Part shown: positions 32,741-44,739 of the stretch, piece by piece | Position numbering within the stretch: position 1 is the stretch's first letter | How the letters are laid out: each line of letters starts with the position of its first letter | NCBI GenBank assembly: GCA_947561585.1 | Contig: CANNZV010001821.1 | Span: 1 to 64,000 of the forward strand | Direction: 5' to 3' | Source of the DNA: Caprella mutica | Taxonomy: Eukaryota; Arthropoda; Malacostraca; Amphipoda; Caprellidae | Length of the DNA stretch: 64,000 nucleotides | Notes under the pieces: generated by a model | What the model was told of the DNA's origin: nothing | Database searches by the model: none | What the model saw: only the letters and a program-made list of their open reading frames with translations | Position numbers and translations under genes: made by a program

Positions 32741-35275
32741 ATAAATAGATAATGTATGAATGTTCTTCACCGTAAGAGTTCATCCCTAGTGGAATATTAT
32801 TTGTATTGACTATAAATAGATAATGTATGAATGTTCTTCACCGTAAGAGTTCATCCCTAGTGGAATATTATTTGTATTGACTGTAAATAGATAATGTATG
32901 AATTTTCTTCACCGTAAGAGTTCATCCCTAGTGGAATATTATTTGTATTGACTGTAAATAGATATTGTATGAATGTTCTTCACCGTAAGAGTTCATCCCT
33001 AGTGGAATATTATTTGTATTGACTGTAAATAGATAATGTATGAATGTTCTTCACCGTAAGAGTTCATCCCTAGTGGAATATTATTTGTATTGACTGTAAA
33101 TAGATATTGTATGAATGTTCTTCACCGTAAGAGTTCATCCCTAGTGGAATATTATTTGTATTGACTGTAAATAGATATTGTATGAATGTTCTTCACCGTA
33201 AGAGTTCATCCCTAGTGGAATATTATTTGTATTGACTGTAAATAGATATTGTATGAATGTTCTTCACCGTAAGAGTTCATCCCTAGTGGAATATTATTTG
33301 TATTGACTGTAAATAGATAATGTATGAATGTTCTTCACCGTAAGAGTTCATCCCTAGTGGAATATTATTTGTATTGACTGTAAATAGATATTGTATGAAT
33401 GTTCTTCACCGTAAGAGTTCATTCCTAGTGGAATATTATTTGTATTGACTGTAAATAGATATTGTATGAATGTTCTTCACCGTAAGAGTTCATCTCTAGT
33501 GGAATATTATTTGTATTGACTGTAAATAGATATTGTATGAATGTTCTTCACCGTAAGAGTTCATCCCTAGTGGAATATTATTTGTATTGACTGTAAATAG
33601 ATATTGTATGAATGTTCTTCAACGTAAGAGTTCATCCCTAGTGGAATATTATTTGTATTGACTGTAAATAGATATTGTATGAATGTTCTTCACCGTAAGA
33701 GTTCATCCCTAGTGGAATATTATTTGTATTGACTGTAAATAGATATTGTATGAATGTTCTTCACCGTAAGAATTCATCCCTAGTGGAATATTATTTGTAT
33801 TGACTGTAAATAGATATTGTATGAATGTTCTTCAATGTAAGAGTTCATCTCTAGTGGAATATTATTTGTATTGACTGTAAATAGATATACTATGAATGTT
33901 CTTCACCGTAAGAGTTCATTCCTAGTGGAATATTATTTGTATTGACTGTAAATAGATATTGAATGAATGTTCTTCACCGTATGAGTTCATCCCTAGTGGA
34001 ATATTATTTGTATTGACTGTAAATAGATATTGTATGAATGTTCTTCACCGTAAGAGTTCATCCCTAGTGGAATATTATTTGTATTGACTGTAAATAGATA
34101 TTGTATGAATGTTCTTCATCGTAATAACTCATCCTTAATGGAATATTATTTGTATTGACTGTAAATAGATATTGTATGAATGTTCTTCACCGTAAGAGTT
34201 CATCCCTAGTGGAATATTATTTGTATTGACTGTAAATAGATATTGTATGAATGTTCTTCACCGTAAGAGTTCATCCCTAGTGGAATATTATTTGTATTGA
34301 CTGTAAATAGATATTGTATGAATGTTCTTCACCGTAAGAGTTCATCCCTAGTGGAATATTATTTGTATTGACTGTAAATAGATATTGTATGAATGTTCTT
34401 CACCGTAAGAGTTCATCCCTAGTGGAATATTATTTGTATTGACTGTAAATAGATATTGTATGAATGTTCTTCACCGTAAGAGTTCATCCCTAGTGGAATA
34501 TTATTTGTATTGACTGTAAATATATATTGTATGAATGTTCTTCACCGTAAGGGTTCATCCCTAGTGGAATATTATTTGTATTGACTGTAAATAGATATTG
34601 TATGAATGTTCTTCACGGTAAGAGTTCATCCCTAGTGGAATATTATTTGTATTGACTGTAAATAGATATTGTATGAATGTTCTTCACCATAAGAGTTCAT
34701 CCCTAGTGGAATATTATTTGTATTGACTGTAAATAGATATTGTATGAATGTTCTTCACCGTAAGAACTCATCCTTAGTGGAATATTATTTGTATTGACTG
34801 TAAATAGATATTGTATGAATGTTCTTCACCGTAAGAGTTCATCCCTAGTGGAATATTATTTATATTGACTGTAAATAGATATTGTATGAATGTTCTTCAC
34901 CGTAAGAGTTCATCCCTAGTGGAATATTATTTGTATTGACTGTAAATAGATATTGTATGAATGTTCTTCACCGTAAGAGTTCATCCCTAGTGGAATATTA
35001 TTTGTATTGACTGTAAATAGATATTGTATTAATGTTCTTCACCGTAAGAGTTCATTCCTAGTGGAATATTATTTGTATTGACTGTAAATAGATATTGTAT
35101 GAATGTTCTTCACCGTAAGAGTTCATCCCTAGTGGAATAGTATTTTTATTGACTGTAAATAGATATTGTATTAATGTTCTTCACCGTAAGAGTTCATTCC
35201 TAGTGGAATATTATTTGTATTGACTGTAAATAGATATTGTATTAATGTTCTTCACCGTAAGAGTTCATTCCTACC
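32741..35275. repeat. 71-bp satellite array, about 35 copies
   Basis: The unit starts AAATAGATATTGTATGAATG, continues TTCTTCACCGTAAGAGTTCA and TCCCTAGTGGAATATTATTT, and ends GTATTGACTGT. The first copies have GATAATG where later copies have GATATTG. Copies near 34,110 and 34,760 share a rarer variant (GTAATAACTCATCCTTA/GTAAGAACTCATCCTTA), and the last copies share ATTAATG with CATTCC, which indicates duplication of several units together. Confidence 0.97.
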
Positions 35276-35337
35276 CAGCTAACCAAAAGCTGTTTGTCCA
35301 ACGTCTTAAGACGTCTGATACCTCTCGCTATAGATCA

Positions 35338-35420
35338 GGGTTTCCCAAAGTGGTCCGTGGTGAACCCATGAACCAGAGGTAGTTTCATGTCGAACCCCCT
35401 TTTAGTTCGTGGCATTTTCG
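35338..35420 (+). mobile_element. hAT-like element end (fragment)
   Basis: CAGGGTTTCCCAAAGTGGTC at 35,338, continued by CGTGGTGAACCC, resembles ends of widespread hAT-type non-autonomous elements. No matching right end was found, so borders and target duplication are unknown. Confidence 0.4.
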
Positions 35421-35693
35421 ACTATTTTAAGTAGTTATATAGTCTCCTTTTATAATCGAGGTGGTCATTTAACGTAATTTATTATTTATAAGTAATAAAT
35501 ACTGATATAAATGTTATAAATGTTATAAACTTATTTATGTAAAAAAGTCTAATAGTAAATAATATTCTCCTTTAATTAGTTTTCTATGAGATACATATTA
35601 AGAAAATAGAAAGTAAAGAACGACATGGACTATTATAAAAAGTAGCTTTAAATTGTTTTCATTGATATGATATCCTTCAGTTACAGGCATCCC

Positions 35694-35760
35694 CCGCTTT
35701 AGTTACAAAATCACGACTCAGTTTAGTTACCAAACGGTAACTAAAGCGAATAAAAGTAAC
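35694..35760 (+). mobile_element. pogo/Tigger-like element end (fragment)
   Basis: TA followed by CAGGCATCCCCCGCTTTAGT resembles pogo/Tigger-type ends. Inside, GGTAACTAAAGCG mirrors CGCTTTAGTTAC, so a short hairpin element of about 65 bp is possible. Confidence 0.35.
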
Positions 35761-35969
35761 AAGAAATTTATAATTGTCACTCCTTGATTATATATCTCAT
35801 TTTCTATGAGTTATAGAAAGAAATTTAGTTTTAGAGTTCTTAGGGTACTACGTATATAAGCATATTAATAATATACAGTCTTTCATTGTTTGTGACTGTG
35901 ATGGAAAGCGATTATCACTGAGAACTATTCCAATGCATTCCTACTGCTGAGTGATCATTGCCGAGTGAT

Positions 35970-36125
35970 GATCACCACAGTCGACGAGCGATGATCGCAA
36001 CAATCGCCGAGCGATGATCGCAAAAATCGACGAGCGATGATCGCAACAATCGATGAGCGATGATCGCAACAATTGACGAGCGATGATCGCAACAATCGCC
36101 GAGCAATGATCGCAACGATCGCTGG
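35970..36125. repeat. 23-bp repeat of a palindrome, GCGATGATCGC
   Basis: Six to seven copies of CGACGAGCGATGATCGCAAC plus AAT. Each unit contains GCGATGATCGC, symmetric about its central G. It is strikingly GC-rich against the surroundings. Confidence 0.9.
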
Positions 36126-36882
36126 GTGGAAAGCGTACCTTGAGAGAGGCATTATTTAAAACGAAAGGAGGAGGTGTAGTGAATTTTTCCTACAAAATCT
36201 TAGTTTATTTGTTATTTCTTCAGGCTTACAGTCATTCTTTGTAATTATTTCTTTATAAGGAAACAGACTAGAATTATCCATTCTTATACAATAGATCCAA
36301 TGGCATAAAATTTATAAGAGAAATTCTGAAAATATCAATAAATTTTGTTACTTGGACTTATGTGTATAATGATTTGTGAAGAATTATTTTTGTTAATCAT
36401 AAGTTTGATTTTCCGTTAATATATTTATCTTCTAATATTTTTGTGTAACTACATTTTTTGGAACATTTTTCTGTAGTAGAACATATAAACGTCACACTAG
36501 TAAAGTGTCGTTCACCACAATAAAGTCAACTCAAATAATAGTTTCCTAAATCTATAAATCGAAAAAAGTACAACCATCATCCTAGAAACCTTCAATACCA
36601 CCCAAAAACAATGAAAAAACAATTTGGAAAGTTCGAATCACGGGCAGCAAAATCTCCGCTACCAAGTAAATAACACTAAAAAATAGCATATAATTATATC
36701 CATAAATATTCAAGCTGGAACTATTGACCCAGATTACGAACATCGTTCTGCAGAGTACTAATTAGGCAACATTGTCAGTGAAATGGTCCATTGGATCCAC
36801 ATGTGTCCCACTAATAATAATGTGTGTCCCTGTTTCCACATCTACCCAGTTAGTAAAGTGTCGCATTTTGATATCAAGTCTA

Positions 36883-37257
36883 CACTGAGAAAAATAACAA
36901 CTCCAACTGAGGCACTCAGGTGTTTGGAGTTCACCCTATGGCTTTGTCTCTAAAGTGAGACACTTTAGTGCATCAAACTATAGTTTGGATGCACTAAAGT
37001 GCATCAGTTCGATGCACTTTAGTGTCTTAGCTAAAAGTTCGTTAAAATGATGAGGAAATTATTCTTTCCTCATTTTTTTCACTTATAACAAGTACTAATA
37101 TTTATTTTAACAAAATTATAGCTAAGACACTAAAGTGTATCGAACTGATGCACTTTAGTGCATCCAAACTATAGTTTAATGCACTAAAGTGTCTCGCTTT
37201 AGAGACAAAGCCATAGGGTGAACTCAAAATACCTGAGTGCATCAAAATTTCCCCGTG
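36883..37257. mobile_element. 375-bp foldback MITE with long inverted arms, TA borders
   Basis: The arms (about 36,883-37,035 and 37,108-37,257) are inverted copies sharing GGTGAACTC, CCATAGGGTGAAC, GCTTTAGAGACAAAGCC and the complement words. Each arm itself contains short palindromes such as GCATCCAAACTATAGTTTGG and TGCACTTTAGTGCATC. The ends read CACTGAGAAAAAT and, reversed, CACGGGGAAATTT, with TA at both borders (36,881-36,882 and 37,258-37,259). No coding sequence. A Tc1/mariner-type mover is suggested by TA. Confidence 0.8.
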
Positions 37258-37259
37258 TA

Positions 37260-38894
37260 CTCTCCCGTTAAATCTTACATTTCGTATTGTATATTTTTAT
37301 TATAATGCATTGTGTATTATGTTATATATTAACTAGCGATAAGTGCTCACATTTTTTTTTGAACTTTTTATAGTATATCATAAATAACTAATCGAATTTC
37401 TGAAATTTCAGAAGCATTTAAATTTTTGTCCGAATACCGATTTTAAAACATCAAAATTTTACTATAAGATATAAAAACAAAAAGTATTTCATCACGTACT
37501 GACAGTCCAAAAGTTTATATTTTAATCATTATAACTGAAATATCGCATCATTATAGTTTATAATGAAACAAGTTTTTATTAAAACCAAATTATTATCTAT
37601 TCCTAAATTTATAATTTTACCCATTTATCAGAAAAATATATGGGGAAATGCATGTTTATAGTTAAAAGTTAATCAATACACACAAAGTAGGTACTATCAG
37701 TCCTTGAATACTTTTACAAATACTTAAACACTTAAATTAGATAAAAATGATTTTCTATAGTGTTCGAATACGCCCCTCCCCCCCCCCCCGTCCAATATTA
37801 TCGCATGGCTATACAATTCAACTAACTGGAAAATCAGAAGCCTATTTACTATACAACTATAGTTTATGCTTATGCACGTGTGGACATTTGGCTGAATTAT
37901 TTTTCAATTAATATCTATTCATAATGCAAATTGCAGCTACCGTTATTTAGCTTTTTACTTTAATTAATAATTTGGTCTATACATAGAAAAAAAAAATTCA
38001 TGGACACCATAAGGAACGGAAGAAATTTATTGCTTTACTAGTATATTCTATAGATTAAATACATATAGATATTTAATATATACATAAGAATTTAATTTTG
38101 GTATCTATATATTCCGTTACGTATCATATTAACATTCTTCATGTTTAATATCCGCTGTGTAAAAGCGGACTCCATATAAATAAAAAATATATATAAACAC
38201 AAGACGGAAATAATTCACCTGCAATACTGATAAAAGAAATAGCCATAACAAAATATTGGGGATATGAAGTCATGGACAGTGAAATAATTATTTTTGTTTT
38301 CCTATATTTCAACTATATCTAACTGTCATCACTGAAATAACAGTCAAATAAATATAATTATTTCCTCCGAATGGTCTTTCGACCAAGTTTCATTCGCCTA
38401 ACGGTCAATATACCATGATTATCATGTCCTGCGAATTTCAGGTCCCTATCTGAAGTAGAAAGAATGGTACAGCAAATTTATTTTATTAGCCAATTTGAAA
38501 AAAAAAAATGGAATTTTCGACAAGATACAAAAGGGGATTTTTTTTGTTTATTAATAAACGTCTCTATGTTGTTTTAATTTTACAATGTGTTAGTACATAC
38601 TTAATTAAAGCGGAAATTATATTGATTACCAGCACAACTGTATAGAGTGAATCGAAGTGTTTAATTAATGCTCATCCTTTAAAGGCAATAAAAATTCAAA
38701 TGTTCATCTCGTAGATAGGTAACGAAGTGTAAATGATAAACGGTATGTGGGAGAGATTGGCTAGCGCAATTTCGTAGTTTGTTTAATCAGTGTCTCAACC
38801 ATTTGTAATATCTCGTTATAGGACTCAGCATCCATGTGCAGAAAGGTTATAAGAACCCTTGGTTCATTATGAATCAGTTCACGTAATAGTTTGG
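37260..38894. other. AT-rich spacer, no gene seen
   Basis: Plain AT-rich sequence with a C run near 37,775 and a small hairpin (TATCCGCTGTG / AAAAGCGGA) near 38,150. I see no exon with splice sites and no recognisable element. Confidence 0.5.
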
Positions 38895-38897
38895 TTA

Positions 38898-38977
38898 AGG
38901 CCCGTTTACACGAGGGGCAACAGTCGGAGCGAGCAGGCGCCTGTCAAGCGCTTCACGCCCCTCGTGTAAACGGGCCT
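38898..38977. mobile_element. 80-bp hairpin MITE with TTA duplication (Harbinger-like)
   Basis: Ends AGGCCCGTTTACACGAGGGG and the exact reverse form enclose a GC-rich loop. TTA lies at 38,895-38,897 and 38,978-38,980. A TTA target duplication and a short hairpin fit PIF/Harbinger-type MITEs. The stem is perfect for at least 20 bp. Confidence 0.8.
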
Positions 38978-39258
38978 TTAGTCTAAACATAGAACGTAAC
39001 AGAGACGGATTTTTTAAATTTGTATTTTGAAACATTGGTTTCCTCTTCTGCAGCAAGAGCGAGCAACTATCATGTCAATTGATAGATCAAAATACTCCAA
39101 AATTCTCCAAGTAATAACATACTGAGCCTGGTTTTCGCAATTAAAGTGTCAATTATATTGATCTGTGTGTGGGAAACCTTAAATTGTCAATTACATTGTG
39201 CAACTAGACTAGCGCAATATAATTTATAGAGTTCGGGCGCCTTATTATCATTAATTAC

Positions 39259-40248
39259 TAGAGCGCGGACAAATGCCATAAAGTCCTAAAATGCCATAAA
39301 AGCCATAAAATGCCATTAAGTAAATAAATACCATACAGTCCTAAGATGCCATAAAGTCCTTAAAATGCCATAAAGTCCTAAAATATCATAAATTCCTTAA
39401 ATGATGAAAAGTCTTATTTTGGGCTTTTTATACTATTTGATAATTTGGTAAGTCGTTAAAATTGATGGGATATATTGGCAAATTTATTGAATGTTATAAT
39501 TCAATCAAAATCTGTCAGAATTACTATATAAGTAAACTACTCCTATCACTTCAAGAATTAGCATAGTCACCACTGTATCTAGTTTTCTGTAACTCTTCTT
39601 ATCAATTTTTTAGCATAGACATTAATAAAAAAAAAATTCCGAATAATCAATATGATATAATATTCACAGAGATAAATAGAACCTAGTAATATTTGTAATA
39701 TTTATAATAGAAAAACTGTCAGATGACAAAAATTGTGTTTTGTCTTTTAAGTGGTTTTTCCTGTACAACAGTTTCAGAATATCTTAATTGGTCTAATTAT
39801 CTAATATATGGTTTGTCTACTATACGAGGGTTTACTGTAAATACAAATTTCGAATTTAATATTGGAATTAGTTACATTTCATGAATTTCAATTTACCTAA
39901 CCATTTTTTATAATACTTTTAGGTTAATAAAATAAATATACTATAAACTAGATTCATTGAATTTTTAAGGGATGAATTATTTATTTGTTTTCACCATTTT
40001 TTTATTTAAATGGACTAAAAGCTTTTGATTTTATATTCCAAAATGCTAATTTATTCGTTGTAAATACCTATTTATTAATCCTAATAGTGTATGTATACGT
40101 CCTAAAATGCATTTTTAGGTCCTAAAACTACTTTATAAGTCCTAAAATGCCTTTTTTTGTTTCCTAAACTTTTTTTTTTGAGGTCCTTAAATGCCTTTTA
40201 TAAGGTCCTAAAATGCCTTTTTTATAGGTCCTAAAAGTCCGGGCTCTA
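39259..40248. mobile_element. hAT-like non-autonomous element with perfect 8-bp duplication
   Basis: TTAATTAC occurs at 39,251-39,258 and again at 40,249-40,256. The ends are TAGAGCGCGGAC and, reversed, TAGAGCCCGGAC. Eight-base duplications with ends starting TAGAG or CAGAG are typical of hAT transposons. The inner flanks are clustered copies of CCATAAAGTCCTAAAATG (left) and GGTCCTAAAATGCCTTTT (right), i.e. subterminal repeats. No transposase is present. Confidence 0.85.
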
Positions 40249-40251
40249 TTA

Positions 40252-40855
40252 ATTACCTTCGCTGAATGCGAGAAGGTTATATTTTAGGTGCCGTTTATTT
40301 ATTTATCATCTTGTTATTCGCATAACTGAAAAAGTGTTCAACCAAATTGACTGAAATTTGGTGAAATGATTGGTCCATGTTCTGTGACCTGCTGGTAGAA
40401 TTTTGGGAGTGACCCGGTCAAAGGTCAAAGTCATGGTCATTTATAACTGAAAAATATTGAACTATATTGCATGAAACTTTGTGGGCTGATTATTCAATAA
40501 AGAGGAACTATTTTGTTAGATTTTGGGAGCGATCGGGTCAAAGGCCAACGATCATGGTCAAGGCCATGTATAACTCAATAACTCAAAAAGTTTTACACCA
40601 AATTGTCTGAAATTAGATGGGACGATTGGACAATGTCCAGGAACTATCTGGTAGAATTCTGGGAGCGATCCGGTCAAGGGTCAAGGTCAAGGTCATTTAT
40701 AACTCAATAACTCAAAAAGTAGTCAACCATATTGCATGTAACTTGGTGGGACGATTGGGTCACTATCCAGTTACCAGTTTATTAGATTGTGGTAGCAAAC
40801 GGATAAGTGGTGGCAAAGGTATGCGCTCTATTGAGTGCACGTAATCTAGTTCTTT
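40252..40855 (+). mobile_element. Dispersed ATTACCTTCGC repeat element, copy 2
   Basis: It shares order and wording with 7204-7805: a short hairpin (ATTACCTTCGC then GCGAGAAGGTTATATTTTAG), tandem modules ending in GGTCAAGGTCA, and the end GAGTGCACGTAATCTAG. Its first bases form part of the right-hand duplication of the hAT-like element, so that element inserted into the very start of this one. Confidence 0.85.
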
Positions 40856-40975
40856 TTGTTATTACTGTAAACATATAGGAAATGAAAAATATGATCCTCT
40901 AGACTTTCTCATCGGGTTAATTTTTTCTCCCGTAATATAATGAATTGACCCATCGACTCGGTACTTTGGACCATC

Positions 40976-41290
40976 GGGTATGTACCTTGAACCATAGTTT
41001 ATGTACCTTGAATCATAGTTTATGTACCTTGAACCATAGTTTATGTACCTTGAACCATAGTTTATGTACCTTGAACCATAGTTTATGAACCTTGAACCAT
41101 AGTTTATGTACCTTGAACCATAGTTTATGTACCTTAAACCATAGTTTATGTACCTTGAACCATAGTTTATGTACCTTAAACCATAGTTTATGTACCTTGA
41201 ACCATAGTTTATGTACCTTGAACCATAGTTTATGTACCTTAAACCATAGTTTATGTACCTTGAACCATAGTTTATGTACCTTGAACCATC
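40976..41290. repeat. 21-bp minisatellite
   Basis: About 15 copies of ACCTTGAACCATAGTTTATG plus T, with TTAAACC and GAATCA variants. It is bracketed by two copies of CATCGACTCGGTACTTT/CATCAACTCGGTACTTTT, which look like the original single-copy context. Confidence 0.95.
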
Positions 41291-41390
41291 AACTCGGTAC
41301 TTTTATTAATCTGGAAATGAATAATGCTTCAGTCTCTCAAAATTTTTATGTTCACTACAGGCAACCGCTTTCCTTTGAACTGTCGTAGTA

Positions 41391-42374
41391 CAGGGTCTAA
41401 CACGGAAACTGTCAAATAATAAATGGCTAATAGACCCACTTAATGAAGTCCAAATTTAATATACTATATCACGTTTTAAAGGTTAGAAAATGCGATTTAT
41501 GAGCATCTAAAATTTAATTAATTTCCGTTATAAAAAATGTTGAAATGACCTCCATTACATTCAAGACAAAGTTCCACTCGTCGACTTATATTATAATTGG
41601 CTTTCTGACGATTTCAGCTGTAGTGTTGTTGCACAACGGCGCACAAATTTTTCATATTTTCTGGATGTTGGTTCCTGATGTTTTGTATGCAGTACCCCGC
41701 GAACAAAAGTCAAGGGGATTCATATCTGGACTGCATCTTTGTCGAGCAGCTCTCATTGAAATTAAGTGGTTCTGAAATTTGGTTTTTTAACATTTCAATG
41801 TTTGCCATTATGCAGTGGGGAGTAGCTCCATCTTGTTGAAACCACCATTGTTTCCCGTTATATTTGAGAAAAGGTGTTCATTCAACTTCCTTCCTTCCTT
41901 CCATATGATTCCCCATTAACTTTCACTGCATTGTCATTTTCATCTTTAAACCAATACACGCCTTAAATTTCTCTTTCGATGAGACCAACCCAAGCCAATA
42001 ACTTTTCAGCGTGTCGATGCTGTTCTTCGATTTCATGTGGGTGACCCAAAGTTCAACATCTTTCATTTTGTCTGTTAGGAGCAGTTCTTCTCACAATCTA
42101 CTTTGTGTTGGACCATATTAGTCTCTGCTAAAAATTACCAGGCTGCTTTAAACACCACTGGCAGAATTGCAATCGTTTTTCTATGTGCATTTGAACAAGG
42201 GTCTGAACTTTGTGAATTTTGTATGGCTTGAATACACTGTAAAATTGCAATTTGTATGAATAACGTAAAATTGCATTTTATGACCTTTATAACGTGACAT
42301 AGTATATAAAATTTGGTCTACATTAAGTAGGTCTATTAGCCATTTATTATTTGACAGTTTCCGTGAAGACCCTG
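41391..42374 (-). mobile_element. Tc1/mariner-type transposon, 984 bp, transposase decayed
   Basis: TA borders the element at 41,389-41,390 and 42,375-42,376. The ends are inverted for about 100 bp, starting CAGGGTCT, ACGGAAACTGTCAAATAAT and so on, with only scattered differences. The minus strand keeps pieces of a DDE transposase: SPDMNPLDF near 41,720 and SRRVELCLECNGGHFNIF near 41,560, in frames interrupted by stops and shifts. The length is short for the family, so internal deletion is likely. Confidence 0.88.
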
Positions 42375-42599
42375 TATGTAATTCTTTCTTCTAAAGAATA
42401 TCACCATAGAAAGTTACGTCTACTAAAATATTCAAAAGAAGACAAAGTGGTGTCGTTCCTGCCTCTTCATTGGTGATCATTTTTAATATTTTGTTTTGAA
42501 TAATAGACTACGTATAAGAGACTGAAAATGTGATCTAGTTTTATCTTATGCACTTACTACAGTGCCACCTAGTGGTGGAGTGCAACAACACAACTCTTA

Positions 42600-43545
42600 A
42601 AACAACTCTCAGTAGCAACTCTCAGTAACAACTCTCAGTAGCAACTCTCAGTAACAACTCTCAGTAACAACTCTCAGTAACAACTCTCAGTAACAACTCT
42701 CAGTAACAACTCTCACTAACAACTCTCAGTAACAACTCTCGCTAACAACTCTCACTAACAACTCTCACTAACAACTCTCAGTATCTACTCTCAGTAACAA
42801 CTCTCACTAACAACTCTCAGTAACAACTCTCACTAACCACTCTCAGTAACAACTCTCAGTAACAACTCTCACTAACAACTCTCAGTAACAACTCTCACTA
42901 ACAACTCTCAGTAATAACTCTCACTAACAACTCTCACTAACAACTCTCAGTAACAACTCTCACTAACAACTCTCAGTAACAACTCTCAGTAACAACTCTC
43001 ACTAGCAACTCTCAGTAACAACTCTCAGTAACAACTCTCAGTAACAACTCTCAGTAACAACTCTCAGTAACAACTCTCAGTAACAACTCTCAGTAACAAC
43101 TCTCAGTAACAACTCTCAGTAACAACTCTCACTAACAACTCTCAGTAACAACTCTCACTAACAACTCTCACTAACAACTCTCACTAACAACTCTCACTAA
43201 CAACTCTCAGTATCTACTCTCAGTAACAACTCTCACTAACAACTCTCAGTAACAACTCTCACTAACCACTCTCAGTAACAACTCTCAGTAACAACTCTCA
43301 CTAACAACTCTCAGTAACAACTCTCACTAACAACTCTCAGTAATAACTCTCACTAACAACTCTCACTAACAACTCTCAGTAACAACTCTCACTAACAACT
43401 CTCAGTAACAACTCTCAGTAACAACTCTCACTAGCAACTCTCAGTAACAACTCTCAGTAACAACTCTCAGTAACAACTCTCAGTAACAACTCTCAGTAAC
43501 AACTCTCAGTAACAACTCTCAGTAACAACTCTCACTAACAACTCT
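42600..43545. repeat. 13-bp minisatellite with a 429-bp higher-order repeat
   Basis: The unit is AACTCTCAGTAAC or AACTCTCACTAAC. Rare marker units (TATCTACTCTC, ACTAACCACTCTC, AGTAATAACTC, ACTAGCAACTC) occur twice in the same order. The marker GTATCTACTC at 42,781 recurs at 43,210, 429 bp or 33 units later. A block of 33 units was therefore duplicated in one event. Confidence 0.95.
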
Positions 43546-43665
43546 TTACAACAATTTATTGCCTAAATCTGAAGTTGTCTCTAAAGTTTATTTTCGTGAT
43601 GAAGACAATAGACAGTAATTTCTTTGGTGGCAGTTAGAGGGAATGAGAGTTAAAGTAATTTTAAA

Positions 43666-44215
43666 GTTGCATTAATACTAAAGTTGCATTAATGCTAAAG
43701 TTGCATTAATGCTAAAGTTGCATTAATGCTAAAGTTGCAATAATGCTAAAGTTGCATTAATGCTAAAGTTGCATTAATGCTAAAGTTGCAATAATGCTAA
43801 AGTTTCATTAATGCTAAAGTTGCATTAATGCTAAAGTTGCATTAATGCTAAAGTTGCATTAATGCTAAAGTTTCATTAATGGTAAAGTTGCATTAATGGT
43901 AAAGTTGCATTAATGGTAAAGTTGCATTAATGGTAAAGTTGCATTAATGCTAAAGTTGCATTAATGCTAAAGTTTCATTAATGCTAAAGTTGCATTAATG
44001 CTAAAGTTGCATTAATGCTAAAGTTTCATTAATGCTAAAGTTGCATTAATGCTAAAGTTGCATTAATGCTAAAGTTGCATTAATGCTAAAGTTGCATTAA
44101 TGCTAAAGTTGCATTAATGCCAAAGTTGCTTTAATGCTATATTTAAAGTTGCATTAATTTTAAAGTTGAAATAATGGTTAAATTTTTCTAATGCTAAAGT
44201 TGCAATAATGCTTAT
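43666..44215. repeat. 17-bp minisatellite
   Basis: About 32 copies of AAAGTTGCATTAATGCT. Variants GGTAAAG (five in a row near 43,885-43,940), TTTCATT and GCAATAATG occur in groups. Both ends fade into sequence that matches 49,540-49,650, where the unit exists only once or twice. Confidence 0.95.
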
Positions 44216-44739
44216 TTTTTGTTCCTGATGTATTTAATTTAATTAATTAATTATTGTCAAACATCATTTCTTGCAGAGCTTGCCATTAAGTACTTTAAAT
44301 GTACTTAAGTATTAGATACTAAGTACATGATTAGAAAGTACCTAAGTACTTGAATGTACTTAAATACATATTTAAATGCATTTTTAAATTCATTTATACT
44401 ATATATAACTTAACACATATCTTTAAAAACATAATTTTGATAATCAGATGTTGTCCGAAGGATGAAATCAAACAAAAATATAACTCTAGTAATTTAAATT
44501 TGATCCTATTGACTTAAAAATTCAAAATATGATACCATTAAACAAAGAGTTAATAAAAATCCACCAACCAAAAAATTCGAAATATGACTAAAATACTTCT
44601 AAATGTAAACAGAATTTATTATTAAATTATGAGCATTAACTTGAAATTAAGACTATAATCTTTCGATTGATAAGACACTTTTGGCACCAGTGTCATTGTA
44701 GATAGAGCGAAAAGTCTCCCAACAGAATCAGAATTGTTA
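44216..44739. other. AT-rich spacer with GTACTTAA-rich stretch
   Basis: 44,285-44,375 is rich in AAGTACTT-type palindromic words (TAAGTACTTTAAATGTACTT). The rest is AT-rich, with no gene. Confidence 0.5.

Noticed and set aside
42600..43545. CRISPR-like array
   Set aside because: Units are directly adjacent and spacer-free, and the context is a eukaryotic genome. The same holds for all other arrays here.
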